From contig JAXDJH010000005.1 in NCBI GenBank assembly GCA_034663635.1, forward strand, positions 109,774 through 173,773: DNA of 64,000 nucleotides, written 5' to 3'. Position 1 is the stretch's first letter; each line of letters opens with the position of its first letter. Positions 17,191-26,084 of the stretch are shown piece after piece. The notes below the pieces were generated by a model. That model did not search any database. It saw only the letters and a program-made list of their open reading frames with translations, and was not told where the DNA came from. This stretch comes from JAXDJH01 sp034663635. Lineage in GTDB: Bacteria > Actinomycetota > CADDZG01 > WHSQ01. A program made the translations under genes and the position numbers.

Positions 17191-17619
17191 CTATGAGGGC
17201 GGCTCGGCCTTTCTGAATTGCCACGCGATCAGTCCGAATACGAGGACTACAACGCCGATCATGTACAGGCCCTGGCCTGCAGGAAGGAAGAGCGCGGTGG
17301 TCGCGAAGGCTCCCAAGACCGCCAAGAGCATCCCCCCGATCATCAGGAAGAATGTCCTGTAACTGGGGTCGGATCTGTACTCGCCCGAGGCGATGAGTTC
17401 CCTCATGCGGCCGTAGGACAGACCGACGCCCGTCGCCTTGTCCGCTCGATAGACCTTGCGGAACATCGGCGTTTGGCCCGGGCTCTTTCCTATAAGCGTC
17501 GCTTGCTCGCCCGGTCTCGGGTTCAGCCCGTAGCGGAACGCCCGGTAGACGCCGTAAAGAAAGATGCAGAGGCCTACGCCTCCGATCGTTCCGGTGATCA
17601 CCGCGATCGCGATCTTCAT
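17191..17619 (-). CDS. Three-helix membrane protein of unknown function
   Basis: A 142-residue protein with one N-terminal hydrophobic segment (AIAVITGTIGGVGLCIFLYG), a soluble middle with GLNPRPGEQATLIGKSPGQ and YGRMRELIASGEYRSDPSYR, and two C-terminal helices (FFLMIGGMLLAVLGAFATTA, YMIGVVVLVFGLIAWQF). No recognised domain. It is on the same strand as the DUF2993 gene, 25 bases upstream of it, so the two may be co-transcribed. Confidence 0.65.
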   Translation of the reverse strand: MKIAIAVITGTIGGVGLCIFLYGVYRAFRYGLNPRPGEQATLIGKSPGQTPMFRKVYRADKATGVGLSYGRMRELIASGEYRSDPSYRTFFLMIGGMLLAVLGAFATTALFLPAGQGLYMIGVVVLVFGLIAWQFRKAEPPS

Positions 17620-17676
17620 CCTGGCTCGATTATGTGCGTCACCACCACCCGGCGCCAGACGGCCCGTTCAGAAGAT

Positions 17677-19281
17677 CTAGAGAGCGATGGTTCCCAAGTT
17701 GAGAACCTGGCCGCGATCCAGCTTCACGGTGAGGACCTTCGTCTTGCCACCGGCTTTGATCGTCAAGGTGAAGGCTTCAAACTTCTTCTCGTACGGCCGG
17801 AAACTCGGGCTTACGTGCCACTCGAACATTCCGTCCGATCCCGCCTTGGTCGAGACATCGAGCTTCTCGGTAACGGACTTCTCGCCGGTGGGGTTCCCCT
17901 CGGAAAGCGGGGTCTTGAACTTCTTCGTGAGGGTGAGGTCGGCAGCCGACGGCTTGCCGTTGACCGTGACTCGACCGGTCAGCACCGAGTGGTACCTGGG
18001 ATCCGCTGCAACTTCGGCCAGGATCGAGAACGCCTCCATGTGCTGCTCGAGGTGAGCGCCGATCTCGTCGGCGTATGCCGGGTGGAAGTTGATGACGCCG
18101 TGCTCGATCGTGAATCCGATCGCACCCATCACTGCGTATGCCCAGTCATCTGTGGTCCCAGTGGTGGGGTAACCGACGGTTGGAGCGTTGTTGTAGCCGA
18201 GAACCTTCGCCAGCCGATCGCCGATCGATTCGAGCATCCCGTCCTCTGGGGATTCGCCGCCGCCGGCTCGCAGGACGGATCCTTGGAAGGTGTGGTTCGT
18301 GAGAACGGTGGTGACATTCCTGCTGAGAATGATGTCGCGCACGTTCTGCGTCTCGGGCTCTGAGAACGGCGCTTCTCCCCGGTAGGTCTGGTCGTACACA
18401 TCGCCCGACGAGCCCCCCTGGTTGTCGCCCCAGAGGTAGGAGTAGTTGCGGTTCGGGTCGACTCCCCAGGCCTCGGGGTTGCGCTGCACGCCCGGGATGG
18501 TGACGCCCGTAGGCGAACGGCGGTTCTTGCGCCAGTAGCCCTCGAACCCGTTCACGGCTCCGGTTTCGTCGGTGCCGTCGCGGAGCTGCTGAGTGAGTGA
18601 CAACACGGATTCGCGCGAGTAATCGAATCCATCGACGTTCACGATCGGAACGAAGATCACGCGTTCACGTTTCAGAAGTGAAGTGATCTTCGGGTCCTTG
18701 CCGAAGCCGTCCACGAGATAGTGGGCGAAGATCATCGTGTACTCAGACGCGGGCCACTCCCGAGCGTGGTGAACGCCGTCGATATAGAAGATCGGTTTGC
18801 CGTCGTCGTGATTCTTGACGTTGGCCGACACTTCGATGCCGTAGACGGGCCGACCCTCGAGGGTCGGCCTTTTCATCTCGAACACCTCCACGAGATCGGA
18901 GTGCTTCTTCGCAAGGTCCTGCATCTCGTTGTTGTAGTCGGGCAGACGTCTGTAGTCGGAGTAGTCCGGCCCGGGCATGTGGATGAGGGGATGTGGCTCC
19001 TTCGCGTACGCGATCTCCTGGGCCACGAGGTCGTCGACGACGACGCGGTAGTCGTATCCGTAGGCGTCGAGCTCGGCGAGGTCGCCGGGCCACGCCACGA
19101 TCTCGATCTCGGTCATGGAGTGGTTGTGGGTCTCGTCGTAGTTGGACAGCAGGAAACCCGCCTCTGCGGGGGAGTCGTAGCGAACCCGGGCAAGGGACAG
19201 TCGGGTCGTGTCCGTGTGGGCCACGGGCGCGATCGCTGCAACGAGTAGGGCTATGAGGGCTGCCGCCAAGGATCTCTTCAT
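17677..19281 (-). CDS. Secreted zinc carboxypeptidase (M14)
   Basis: A 534-residue exported enzyme with signal peptide MKRSLAAALIALLVAAIAPVAHT. The M14 domain spans roughly 115-415: zinc ligands His172 and Glu175 in VHHAREWPASE, the substrate-binding DPNRNYSYLWG, the third zinc ligand in VLTNHTFQG, and catalytic Glu393 in FTIEHG. The C-terminal 120 residues look like a beta-sandwich accessory domain. This organisation resembles carboxypeptidase T-type enzymes, which remove C-terminal residues from extracellular peptides. It is divergent from the peptide-binding-protein gene at 19.4 kb, which fits peptide scavenging. Confidence 0.9.
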   Translation of the reverse strand: MKRSLAAALIALLVAAIAPVAHTDTTRLSLARVRYDSPAEAGFLLSNYDETHNHSMTEIEIVAWPGDLAELDAYGYDYRVVVDDLVAQEIAYAKEPHPLIHMPGPDYSDYRRLPDYNNEMQDLAKKHSDLVEVFEMKRPTLEGRPVYGIEVSANVKNHDDGKPIFYIDGVHHAREWPASEYTMIFAHYLVDGFGKDPKITSLLKRERVIFVPIVNVDGFDYSRESVLSLTQQLRDGTDETGAVNGFEGYWRKNRRSPTGVTIPGVQRNPEAWGVDPNRNYSYLWGDNQGGSSGDVYDQTYRGEAPFSEPETQNVRDIILSRNVTTVLTNHTFQGSVLRAGGGESPEDGMLESIGDRLAKVLGYNNAPTVGYPTTGTTDDWAYAVMGAIGFTIEHGVINFHPAYADEIGAHLEQHMEAFSILAEVAADPRYHSVLTGRVTVNGKPSAADLTLTKKFKTPLSEGNPTGEKSVTEKLDVSTKAGSDGMFEWHVSPSFRPYEKKFEAFTLTIKAGGKTKVLTVKLDRGQVLNLGTIAL

Positions 19282-19341
19282 CCCAGAGGGGTTCGCCGTA
19301 GCCCCAGGCGTCCCTTCTAGGGGCCATCTGACCCGTCCAAC

Positions 19342-19370
19342 TTGCGCTGGGCTTATACGAGCGCGATAGT
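19342..19370 (+). promoter_or_regulatory. Possible promoter of the solute-binding protein gene
   Basis: TTGCGC (19342-19347) and GATAGT (19365-19370) are separated by 17 bases and lie about 40 bases upstream of the start codon. The match to the -35/-10 consensus is moderate. The following ATAGTACTACCGCAATAGTAGT stretch contains a short repeated AxTAGTA element. Confidence 0.35.
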
Positions 19371-19410
19371 ACTACCGCAATAGTAGTCCAACCCGAGCAG
19401 GAGGGGTGCG

Positions 19411-21258
19411 ATGCGTTTACGAAGGATCACGAGGGTCGCCGTGGCCCTGATGGTCGCCGCCATGATCGGCGCGGCCTGTGGCGGAGGGTCGCCGGAGCCC
19501 GGTCCGAATGGCGCCCCCGGCGGGGATAAACCTGAGGCGGGCGGCAAGATCGTCTGGGAGTCAGAGGAGTTCGGGTTCACGAACGGCTTCGACCCGACCG
19601 GCGAATACCTGGGCGAGGCCTGGGGCGTCTACCAAGCGATGGTCCGTCCTCTGATGGGTTACCAGCAGACGGCCGGAGCCGAGGGAAACAAGCTCGTTCC
19701 GGATCTAGCCGCGTCCGATCCAGAGATCTCGGATGACGGGCTGACCTATACGTTCACCCTGCGCGACGGGGTCAAGTTCGGCCCCCCCGTCAGCCGTCCC
19801 GTGACCGCGAAAGACATCGAGTACGCGTTCCGTCGGATCGCGACCGAATCGCTCGTGGCCCAGTACCAGAACTACTACGTCGGGACGGTCAAAGGTCTCG
19901 AGCTCGGGGACGATCCGGGCGCCGGCGGCATCTCTGGCATCAAGGTCGTCGATGACAAGACCATCGAGTTCACGCTCGCTAAGCCGACGGGTGACTTCCT
20001 CTACCGCCTCGCCATGCCTGCGACCGCTCCCATCCCAGAGGAGGTGGCGAAGTGCTTCGACACGGCCGGTGACTATGGCCGCTACGTCGTTTCGTCGGGC
20101 CCCTACATGTTCGAAGATTCCGACAAGCTCGACGCGTCGTCGTGCAAGGCGATGAAGCCGATCGCCGGTTTCGATCCGACGCGCTTCATGCATCTCGTTA
20201 GGAACCCCGATTACGACCAGGCAACGGACGACGTCCGCAAGAACTACCTGGATCGAATCGAGCACAACATCAACACGAACACCAACGATCTCGAAGCGCG
20301 GGTTGTGCAGGGCGAGAACGACCTCGTGTTGACGCCAACTCCGCAGACCCTGCGGAAATTCGTTCAGGATCCGGAGCTGAAGGATCGCCTCCACGTTGAA
20401 GCAGGCGACCGCACTTGGTACATCACGTTGAACCTCGCGGCCCCGCCCATGGACGACATCCACGTGCGCCGTGCAGTGAACCTCGTTATGGACAAGGACG
20501 GTCTGCAGAGGGCATGGGGCGGTCCGACACAAGGTGAGATCGCGACTCACATCATCCCGGACACCATGCTCAACGGCCTGCTCGACGACTTCAACCCGCT
20601 GCCGAGCGGCGCGGACAACACGGGCGACGTGGAAGCCGCGATGGAGGAGATGAAGCTGTCGAAGTACGACACCAATGGCGACGGCAAGTGTGACGAGAGC
20701 CCGGAGTGCGTCGATGTGCTCGAGCTGGGAAGCAACATCCCGCCGAACACAGACATGCTTCCAACCGTCGAGTCTTCGCTCGAGAAGATCGGCATCACGC
20801 TGGACGCCCGCGAGGTGGCCGATGCTTACACGCCGATCCAAACTGTCGAGCGAATGATCCCCATCTCGATCCGTCCGGGCTGGGGCAAGGACTACGCCGA
20901 CGCATACACCTTCGTTGGCTTCCTGTTCGACGGCCGCAACATCCTTTGCACCGGTAACAGCAACTACTCACTGGTCGGTCTCACGCCGGAGAAGGCGCAA
21001 GAGTGCGGGATCCCATACCCGGACGACCCAGTTCCGAGTGTGGACGACGCCATCGACGCTTGTGTCCCGACACTGGGTGACGAGCGGGTGCAGTGCTGGG
21101 CCGATCTCGACAAGAAGATGATGGAAGAGATAGTTCCTTGGGTGCCGTACCTCGACTCGGCCGCCGTATGGGCCACGAGCGATCGAGTCACGCACTGGCA
21201 GTTCGATCAGTTCTCAACAACGCCGGCCTGGGCTCAGATCGCGGTGTCCCAGAACTAG
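19411..21258 (+). CDS. ABC transporter substrate-binding lipoprotein (SBP_bac_5, oligopeptide type)
   Basis: A 615-residue lipoprotein. The signal MRLRRITRVAVALMVAAMIG ends at lipobox GAAC (Cys23), followed by a flexible Gly/Pro linker. The body matches family 5 binding proteins: LVPDLAASDPEISDDGLTYT, FTLRDGVKFGPPVSRPVTAK, DIEYAFRRIATES, and PMDDIHVRRAVNLVMDKDGL in the C-terminal lobe. Such proteins capture peptides or nickel for ABC import. No permease or ATPase genes lie beside it, so it is an orphan. It has a strong AGGAGGGG site, and a perfect hairpin follows the gene. Confidence 0.9.
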   Translation: MRLRRITRVAVALMVAAMIGAACGGGSPEPGPNGAPGGDKPEAGGKIVWESEEFGFTNGFDPTGEYLGEAWGVYQAMVRPLMGYQQTAGAEGNKLVPDLAASDPEISDDGLTYTFTLRDGVKFGPPVSRPVTAKDIEYAFRRIATESLVAQYQNYYVGTVKGLELGDDPGAGGISGIKVVDDKTIEFTLAKPTGDFLYRLAMPATAPIPEEVAKCFDTAGDYGRYVVSSGPYMFEDSDKLDASSCKAMKPIAGFDPTRFMHLVRNPDYDQATDDVRKNYLDRIEHNINTNTNDLEARVVQGENDLVLTPTPQTLRKFVQDPELKDRLHVEAGDRTWYITLNLAAPPMDDIHVRRAVNLVMDKDGLQRAWGGPTQGEIATHIIPDTMLNGLLDDFNPLPSGADNTGDVEAAMEEMKLSKYDTNGDGKCDESPECVDVLELGSNIPPNTDMLPTVESSLEKIGITLDAREVADAYTPIQTVERMIPISIRPGWGKDYADAYTFVGFLFDGRNILCTGNSNYSLVGLTPEKAQECGIPYPDDPVPSVDDAIDACVPTLGDERVQCWADLDKKMMEEIVPWVPYLDSAAVWATSDRVTHWQFDQFSTTPAWAQIAVSQN

Positions 21259-21280
21259 GGGTCCCCCTAGCCCTGACGAT

Positions 21281-21317
21281 GGTGGAGGACCGTTCTAGCG
21301 CACGGCGGTCCTCCACC
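21281..21317. terminator. Bidirectional terminator between convergent genes
   Basis: GGTGGAGGACCG (21281-21292) and CGGTCCTCCACC (21306-21317) form a perfect 12-bp stem with a 13-base loop. It lies 22 bases after the binding-protein stop codon and touches the stop codon of the minus-strand protease, so it can serve both. Confidence 0.7.
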
Positions 21318-22798
21318 TACGGGGCTATCGAGACAGGCTTCACTCCCACAAGGGCGAGCGCGGTTCTCTTATCCGGAGCAACCGCAAACACGATGTCTGG
21401 CTTGTCGATGGTGCACCGGAGAAGTGCGATCGCATCTCCTAGGTCACGGCCCTGGATCGCAACGTTGCCGGTGTCGAGCTCGGCTGCCTCTGGATAGTTC
21501 TGTGCGAACCAGAGTTGCATCTGAACGCACATATGCGGTGTGGGAGATGCACCGCCGAGGTCGGGCTCGTCGATCGCGGTGATCGTGAATGCCGCCCGCC
21601 CCTTGTCATCGCTCCAGATCCCGAACTCACCGCCGTTCCAGCGCCGAACTCGATCCACGACGCCACTGGGCTCGGCGGTCACTTCACCGTTCGGAGCCTC
21701 AAACAGGGTCAGGAGATCCAACGCGCCCGATGCCGAGAGCTCGACGAGCCGCCACCCTTTCGGCGCTTTCGGGTCGGCCGGATCGGCCGGCGGTTCTACC
21801 TTGCCGTACCGCTCGGGAAAGATGATCTCCGCAGTCGAGTTCGGGGGTCGTCGATAGGCGCGGTTGACCTCTTTCCATCCACCGCGTCCGTATAGGAAAC
21901 ACACGAAGTTCAATCCTTCCTCGTACGGAAAGCTGATTCCGCGTTCGAGGACGTGCGGGATCTCCAGATCCGAAGCTTCAGCCACGGTCGGATCCGATGC
22001 GATCCCCGCGAGCTCCTCCTGTGACATGTTGTTGATCGCATAGAAGATCGATGTGAGCTGAGCGTCCCCCTCGACGAGGGCTCGTGCGGCGAATTGACGG
22101 TCCGACTCGATCGCTGCACTCGAGTCTTCTATCGGAAGGCCGAGGACCTGGTCTGCCAGAGCATGCTCGAGCTCGTGAGAGAGAACGAACTCATCGAGCG
22201 GGCTGGGGTCGGTCACTGATCCTGGCACGAACACTTTCTTCTTCTCGGGATCGTAGAAACCCGCGATCTGTGTGGTGGTGACGTCGGTGACGAGTTCCTG
22301 GTAGTCGTCGGCCTCGGGTATCACTCGCAAGAGTTCAAGGACTTCTCCATAAACTCTCTGGAACTCGCGTGTTTTCTCGTTGCGGGGGATCGTCGATCGT
22401 TTCAGCTTCGCTTTGAACTGGGCAGTGGTCAGGTTGCGAGTCTCGACGGGCTCCGTATAGGAGAGCTCGCGGAGGTCGGCGTCCGCTCCGGCGATGACCG
22501 CGAGGTTCCCATAGAGCTTGGCCCTATCCGCGCTATGGGCGACTGAGACGGGTCGGTAGGGACATGCCGTGGGGGAGAAAGCGTGATCGTAGATGCTCGA
22601 TTCGGCCCGCGCCGTGGTGCCACTCGGAGATCCCAAAGGCGTGATGGCCGGAGTTGGGAACGCGCCGTCCTCATTCACCGACCGAACGCGGCGGTAGGCG
22701 AACCACCCGACCCCGACGAGCGCCAGCACGAGAAGCAATGCAAGCACTTGCAACCAGCGAGACGGAGGTGGCTTGCCGGAGTAGAACGGCTCTCCCAT
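21317..22798 (-). CDS. Membrane-anchored HExxH metallopeptidase-like protein
   Basis: A 493-residue protein with one N-terminal transmembrane helix (VLALLLVLALVGVGWFAYRR) after a short cytoplasmic segment, so the rest is probably extracellular. The zinc motif is SHELEHALADQ (His208, Glu209, His212). A downstream EGDAQLTSIFY supplies a plausible third ligand Glu. Upstream, VTTTQIAGFYDPEKKKVFVPG is a conserved strand found with this motif in uncharacterised actinobacterial metallopeptidases. I cannot name a MEROPS family. The 3' end abuts the shared hairpin. Confidence 0.75.
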   Translation of the reverse strand: MGEPFYSGKPPPSRWLQVLALLLVLALVGVGWFAYRRVRSVNEDGAFPTPAITPLGSPSGTTARAESSIYDHAFSPTACPYRPVSVAHSADRAKLYGNLAVIAGADADLRELSYTEPVETRNLTTAQFKAKLKRSTIPRNEKTREFQRVYGEVLELLRVIPEADDYQELVTDVTTTQIAGFYDPEKKKVFVPGSVTDPSPLDEFVLSHELEHALADQVLGLPIEDSSAAIESDRQFAARALVEGDAQLTSIFYAINNMSQEELAGIASDPTVAEASDLEIPHVLERGISFPYEEGLNFVCFLYGRGGWKEVNRAYRRPPNSTAEIIFPERYGKVEPPADPADPKAPKGWRLVELSASGALDLLTLFEAPNGEVTAEPSGVVDRVRRWNGGEFGIWSDDKGRAAFTITAIDEPDLGGASPTPHMCVQMQLWFAQNYPEAAELDTGNVAIQGRDLGDAIALLRCTIDKPDIVFAVAPDKRTALALVGVKPVSIAP

Positions 22799-22915
22799 CC
22801 CTCACCTTTCTTCGATATGACTGAGTTTGATGGTTTGACCCCTAACCTGGTGTCACAGTTGGACTACGAAGGTCAGGCGGGGTAGAACCTGAAAGCCGTG
22901 GCCTCGGAGGTACCC

Positions 22916-23290
22916 GTGAGCACAGATAAGACGATCCTGCTCGTCGACGACGACGAGGACGTCCGCCATGCCCTGAGGCTGCTGTTCGAGTTCGAAGGTT
23001 ACGAGGTCGTCGGCGAGGCTGGAGATGGGATGGAGGCCGTGGCCCTGGCCCGCCAGCTCCAACCGCACTTCGTCGTTCTCGACTACCTGATGCCGAAGAT
23101 GAGCGGAGACAAGACCGCCGCCGTGCTCAGGGGAATCTCGCCAGAGTCGCGCATCGTTGCTTTCTCGGCTGTGCTCGACAGGAAACCCGAGTGGGCCGAC
23201 GCGTTCCTCAACAAGGAGCGGATCTCCGAGATCGCGCCGCTTCTCGCCGGCATGGTCGAGATGGGCACGGAGTCAGACGGCACCTCTTAG
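22916..23290 (+). CDS. Single-domain response regulator (CheY-like receiver)
   Basis: A 124-residue receiver domain without an output domain. It has the acidic residues LLVDDDEDV, phospho-acceptor Asp56 (FVVLDYLMPKMSG), Ser in VAFSAV and Lys in LNKERISEIAPL. GTG 22916 is chosen over GTG 22898 because a TCGGAGGT ribosome-binding site sits 5 bases before it. No kinase gene is adjacent. It overlaps the convergent CopC-like gene by 4 bases. Confidence 0.85.
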   Translation: MSTDKTILLVDDDEDVRHALRLLFEFEGYEVVGEAGDGMEAVALARQLQPHFVVLDYLMPKMSGDKTAAVLRGISPESRIVAFSAVLDRKPEWADAFLNKERISEIAPLLAGMVEMGTESDGTS

Positions 23291-23703
23291 CAGCTAGGGC
23301 CTTTCTTCGCGGTGATCGTGATGATCCCATCGGTCTCCCCGGTAGCGCCTTTGGGGACCGCGTTCGCGAAGTAGTAGATCTTGTAGCGGCCGGCAGGTCG
23401 CTTGACGATCTTCGTTTTCATTTCCGGGCCGGTAACCGTGATGTCTCCTTCGTCCACCCGGCGGCCGCACGCGTCGTAGACCTCGATGCGTGAGTAGGCC
23501 GCGTCGAGCGGCTCGCTGAACGTGAACGAGACTTCTTTGGGCGCCTTCGCGAAACTGCTCCCGGCCTCCGGGGTCGAGCTCAGCAACATCGGAGAGGTGG
23601 GGCTGTTCGCCGCGGCGGGCCCCACCGTTGGAGCCAGAGCGAGCACAAGACAGGTCAAACCCAGAGCGATCCTTCGCATGAAAGCGAGATTCGCCGCGGA
23701 CAT
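23287..23703 (-). CDS. Secreted CopC-domain protein
   Basis: A 138-residue exported protein. The signal (MSAANLAFMRRIALGLTCLV...) ends near AAA-NSPTSP. The mature part has the CopC pattern LSSTPEAGSSFAKAPKEVSF followed by TFSEPLD and a C-terminal strand. CopC proteins bind copper at the cell surface through an N-terminal His and inner His/Asp ligands. Here the mature N-terminus has no His, so copper binding is doubtful. ATG 23703 is favoured, with ATG 23679 as alternative. No copD is adjacent. Confidence 0.7.
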   Translation of the reverse strand: MSAANLAFMRRIALGLTCLVLALAPTVGPAAANSPTSPMLLSSTPEAGSSFAKAPKEVSFTFSEPLDAAYSRIEVYDACGRRVDEGDITVTGPEMKTKIVKRPAGRYKIYYFANAVPKGATGETDGIITITAKKGPSC

Positions 23704-23735
23704 TGACCATCCTGCCGGGGGGCTAGCGTGAGGGG

Positions 23736-24569
23736 GTGCCCGAGCTACCGGAGATGCAAGCGCTGGCCGAGCGACTGGACGATCGCTTCGCGGGGTCCAC
23801 GCTCGAGCGGATCGTTCCGATCCAGTTCTCCGCACTCAAGACGTACGACCCCGCGCCGGAGAGTTTCTTCGGCACCGCGTTGGCCTCCGTCGGCCGCAGA
23901 GGTAAGTACCTCGTCGCGGACTTCGGCGGTCCGCGGATCCTCGTGCACCTTTCGCAGGGGGGGCGCGTCGATCTGGAGGACGCACCCAAAGTCACTCGCC
24001 CGAAAGGTGCGCTGGCGCGGTTCGTGTTCCGTGGGGCCGGAACGATCCTGTTGCGGGAGTACGGAACCCAGCGGAAGGCGGGATGGTGGACCCTTTCGCC
24101 CGGCGACGAAGGGCCGCTGGCGAAGCTCGGGCCGGAACCCGATTCAGTGGAGTTTCGGGACCTCATCGAGCATGGGACGGACGGCCGCCGGATCCATACG
24201 CTTCTGCGCGATCAGCGCACGGTATCCGGCATCGGTCGGGGTTTCTCCGACGACATCCTTCACGACGCGCTTCTCTCCCCTTACGTGACGCTCGCGAAGT
24301 TGACGTCCGAGGAAAGAAAGCGACTACTGGACTCCGTCGAGCGGATGCTGTCGGCGGCACTCGAATCGGAGCGTCGCCGTACGGGCGGTCTGCCCGCGAA
24401 GCTTCCCGACCGGTTCACAGTTCACGGACGGTACGGTTCGCCTTGTCCTCGTTGTGGCGCGGAGATGAAGCGCGTGTCATACGAGTCCTACGAGGTGACC
24501 TATTGCCCCGCCTGCCAAACCGGCGGCAAGGTGCTTGCGGATCGCAGACTGTCGCGACTTCTGAAATGA
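23736..24569 (+). CDS. mutM: Formamidopyrimidine-DNA glycosylase family protein (Fpg/Nei)
   Basis: A 277-residue base-excision repair enzyme. It starts at GTG 23736, giving PELPEMQALAERL, so the catalytic Pro2 and Glu3 are present after Met removal. The beta-sandwich Lys lies in GRRGKYLVADF. The helix-two-turn-helix contains VSGIGRGFSDDILHDALLSP. A C-terminal zinc finger has four Cys (SPCPRCGAEM, TYCPACQTGG). Fpg removes oxidised purines such as 8-oxoguanine; Nei-type members act on pyrimidines, and the sequence does not decide between them with certainty. The stop overlaps the AlkA-like gene (ATGA). Confidence 0.88.
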   Translation: MPELPEMQALAERLDDRFAGSTLERIVPIQFSALKTYDPAPESFFGTALASVGRRGKYLVADFGGPRILVHLSQGGRVDLEDAPKVTRPKGALARFVFRGAGTILLREYGTQRKAGWWTLSPGDEGPLAKLGPEPDSVEFRDLIEHGTDGRRIHTLLRDQRTVSGIGRGFSDDILHDALLSPYVTLAKLTSEERKRLLDSVERMLSAALESERRRTGGLPAKLPDRFTVHGRYGSPCPRCGAEMKRVSYESYEVTYCPACQTGGKVLADRRLSRLLK

Positions 24570-25465
24570 ACGAGACACGCAAGCTTGCGCTGCTCCATCC
24601 ACTCGATCTACGACTGACCCTCGGGCTGCACTGTCGCGGCCGCGGCGATCCGACGATGAGGATCGCGAAGGACGAATCGATGCGGGCTTCGCGCAACAGG
24701 GACGGGGCCGTGGCTTTGCACCTGAGGCTCCGAGGGAATGAACTTGAAGCGATCGCGTGGGGGCCCGGAGCCGCAAGAGCGCTGGACGATCTTCCTGCGC
24801 TGGTCGGCGAGGACGATGTGAACGCGAGCCTTCGCACCGATGACGCGGTCGTGCGCGACCTTGTGAAGAGGTGCAGAGGTTTGCGGGTGGGGCGGTCATC
24901 CGCCGTCATCGAGGCCCTCGTACCTGCGGTCCTCGAACAGAAGATCACCGGGGCCGAAGCGCGCCGGGTCTATCGCTCTTTGGTGATGGCGTTCGGCGAG
25001 CCCGCCCCCGGCCCCCTCGCGTTGCACGTTCCGCCTGCTCCGTCGACGCTGGCCGAGATCCCGTACTGGTCTCTTCACCGCATCGGTTTGGAACGCCGCC
25101 GCGCCGAAGTCATTCGCAACGCTTGCCGGCGCGCGACGCGACTTGAATCCACCTGCGAGCTCGAGCCCGAGGCGGCGTGCCGAGTACTCCGATCCCTGCC
25201 GGGGGTCGGAGTGTGGACTGCAGCGGAGGTAGGGGCGCGCGCCTACGGGGACGCCGACGCGGTGTCGGTAGGTGATTTCCATCTCCCTCACCTCGTGTCG
25301 TGGGTGCTGGCAGGAGAGCCGCGTGGCAGCGACGAGCGGATGCTCGAGCTGCTTGCTCCATTTGAGGGGCAGAGGGGCCGCGTTATCAGGATGATCGAGG
25401 CGCGCGCGGGCCGGCGTCCTCGGGTGGCTCCCCGGCCTTCGGCGCGCTCCATAGCCCGGCTTTGA
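24566..25465 (+). CDS. AlkA/OGG-type HhH-GPD DNA glycosylase
   Basis: A 299-residue protein starting at ATG 24566, inside the stop codon of the Fpg-type gene. A much longer open frame upstream is a shadow of that gene. The N-terminal half is AlkA-N-like (LTLGLHCRGRGDPTMRIAKD). The HhH-GPD domain contains PAVLEQKITGAEARRVYRSL, the hairpin LRSLPGVGVWTAAEVGARA and the catalytic Asp in AVSVGDFHLPHLVSW. Enzymes of this group remove alkylated or oxidised purines. Translational coupling with the Fpg-type gene makes a small base-excision operon. Confidence 0.85.
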   Translation: MNETRKLALLHPLDLRLTLGLHCRGRGDPTMRIAKDESMRASRNRDGAVALHLRLRGNELEAIAWGPGAARALDDLPALVGEDDVNASLRTDDAVVRDLVKRCRGLRVGRSSAVIEALVPAVLEQKITGAEARRVYRSLVMAFGEPAPGPLALHVPPAPSTLAEIPYWSLHRIGLERRRAEVIRNACRRATRLESTCELEPEAACRVLRSLPGVGVWTAAEVGARAYGDADAVSVGDFHLPHLVSWVLAGEPRGSDERMLELLAPFEGQRGRVIRMIEARAGRRPRVAPRPSARSIARL

Positions 25466-25483
25466 GAGGGATAGCCTCGACCG

Positions 25484-26053
25484 ATGCGAACCGAACACGC
25501 GCCGGCGACGGACCTCCTTGAGATCGAGAATGAGCTAAGACCGGCGAAGGTTCGCCGGCGCGCGATCGAACGGCTCGACGGCATCTTCGTGGCGGGTAGG
25601 ACGCCCGACCCCCAGCCCGATGGATTCCTCGAAGGGCGACTCGTCACGATGGCCGTGCATCCCATCCTGGACAACTTCGTGCGCCGTGTCGCCGATCTAT
25701 GGATGCCGTGGCTGGGCAAGAGCTTCGATCCCAACACCGGCACGGGTGTGAACATCCTGGTGCCTGCCGCGAAACTCCCGATGAAGGCACTGTGGCCGTC
25801 GTACCAGCCCGAGCGCGTATTCGTCGACCGCATCGAGGTCTTTCCTTTCCGCACGCGCATAGCGCCCGGAGAGGTCGACCCGGCTGTAGACGTCCTGAAG
25901 ATCGATTACGACTCCGACGCGAATCCCAGCTTCATCATCCGGAGGATCCTCGACGAGCTCGTTCAGATCGGCGATCGGGAGTACCTCGGCAAGATCCTCT
26001 TCCGCACTCGCTCTGGTTTCCGCAACATCGGGTTCTTCTCGCTGCACTCGTAG
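25484..26053 (+). CDS. Conserved-looking protein of unknown function
   Basis: A 189-residue soluble protein that I do not recognise. It has a charged N-terminal helix (LEIENELRPAKVRRRAIERL), a strand run with DGFLEGRLVTMAVHPILDNF, then VADLWMPWLGKSFDPNTGTG, and a C-terminal beta region ending GKILFRTRSGFRNIGFFSL. The pattern suggests a lipocalin-like or similar small beta-barrel, but that is a guess. The start is ATG 25484. It lies 31 bases upstream of the DUF4062 STAND gene on the same strand, so the two are probably co-transcribed. Confidence 0.6.
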   Translation: MRTEHAPATDLLEIENELRPAKVRRRAIERLDGIFVAGRTPDPQPDGFLEGRLVTMAVHPILDNFVRRVADLWMPWLGKSFDPNTGTGVNILVPAAKLPMKALWPSYQPERVFVDRIEVFPFRTRIAPGEVDPAVDVLKIDYDSDANPSFIIRRILDELVQIGDREYLGKILFRTRSGFRNIGFFSLHS

Positions 26054-26084
26054 TCCTTACGCGCTCCTTATCCTGAGACCACCG

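Noticed and set aside
22820..22900. DtxR-like box at CCCCTAACCTGG upstream of the CheY-like gene
   Set aside because: Only one half-site-like CCTAACC is present; there is no TTAGG partner at the right spacing.
24083..24565. Long N-terminal extension of the AlkA-like frame
   Set aside because: It overlaps the Fpg-type gene in another frame and the AlkA-like fold begins at ATG 24566 with an ATGA overlap.
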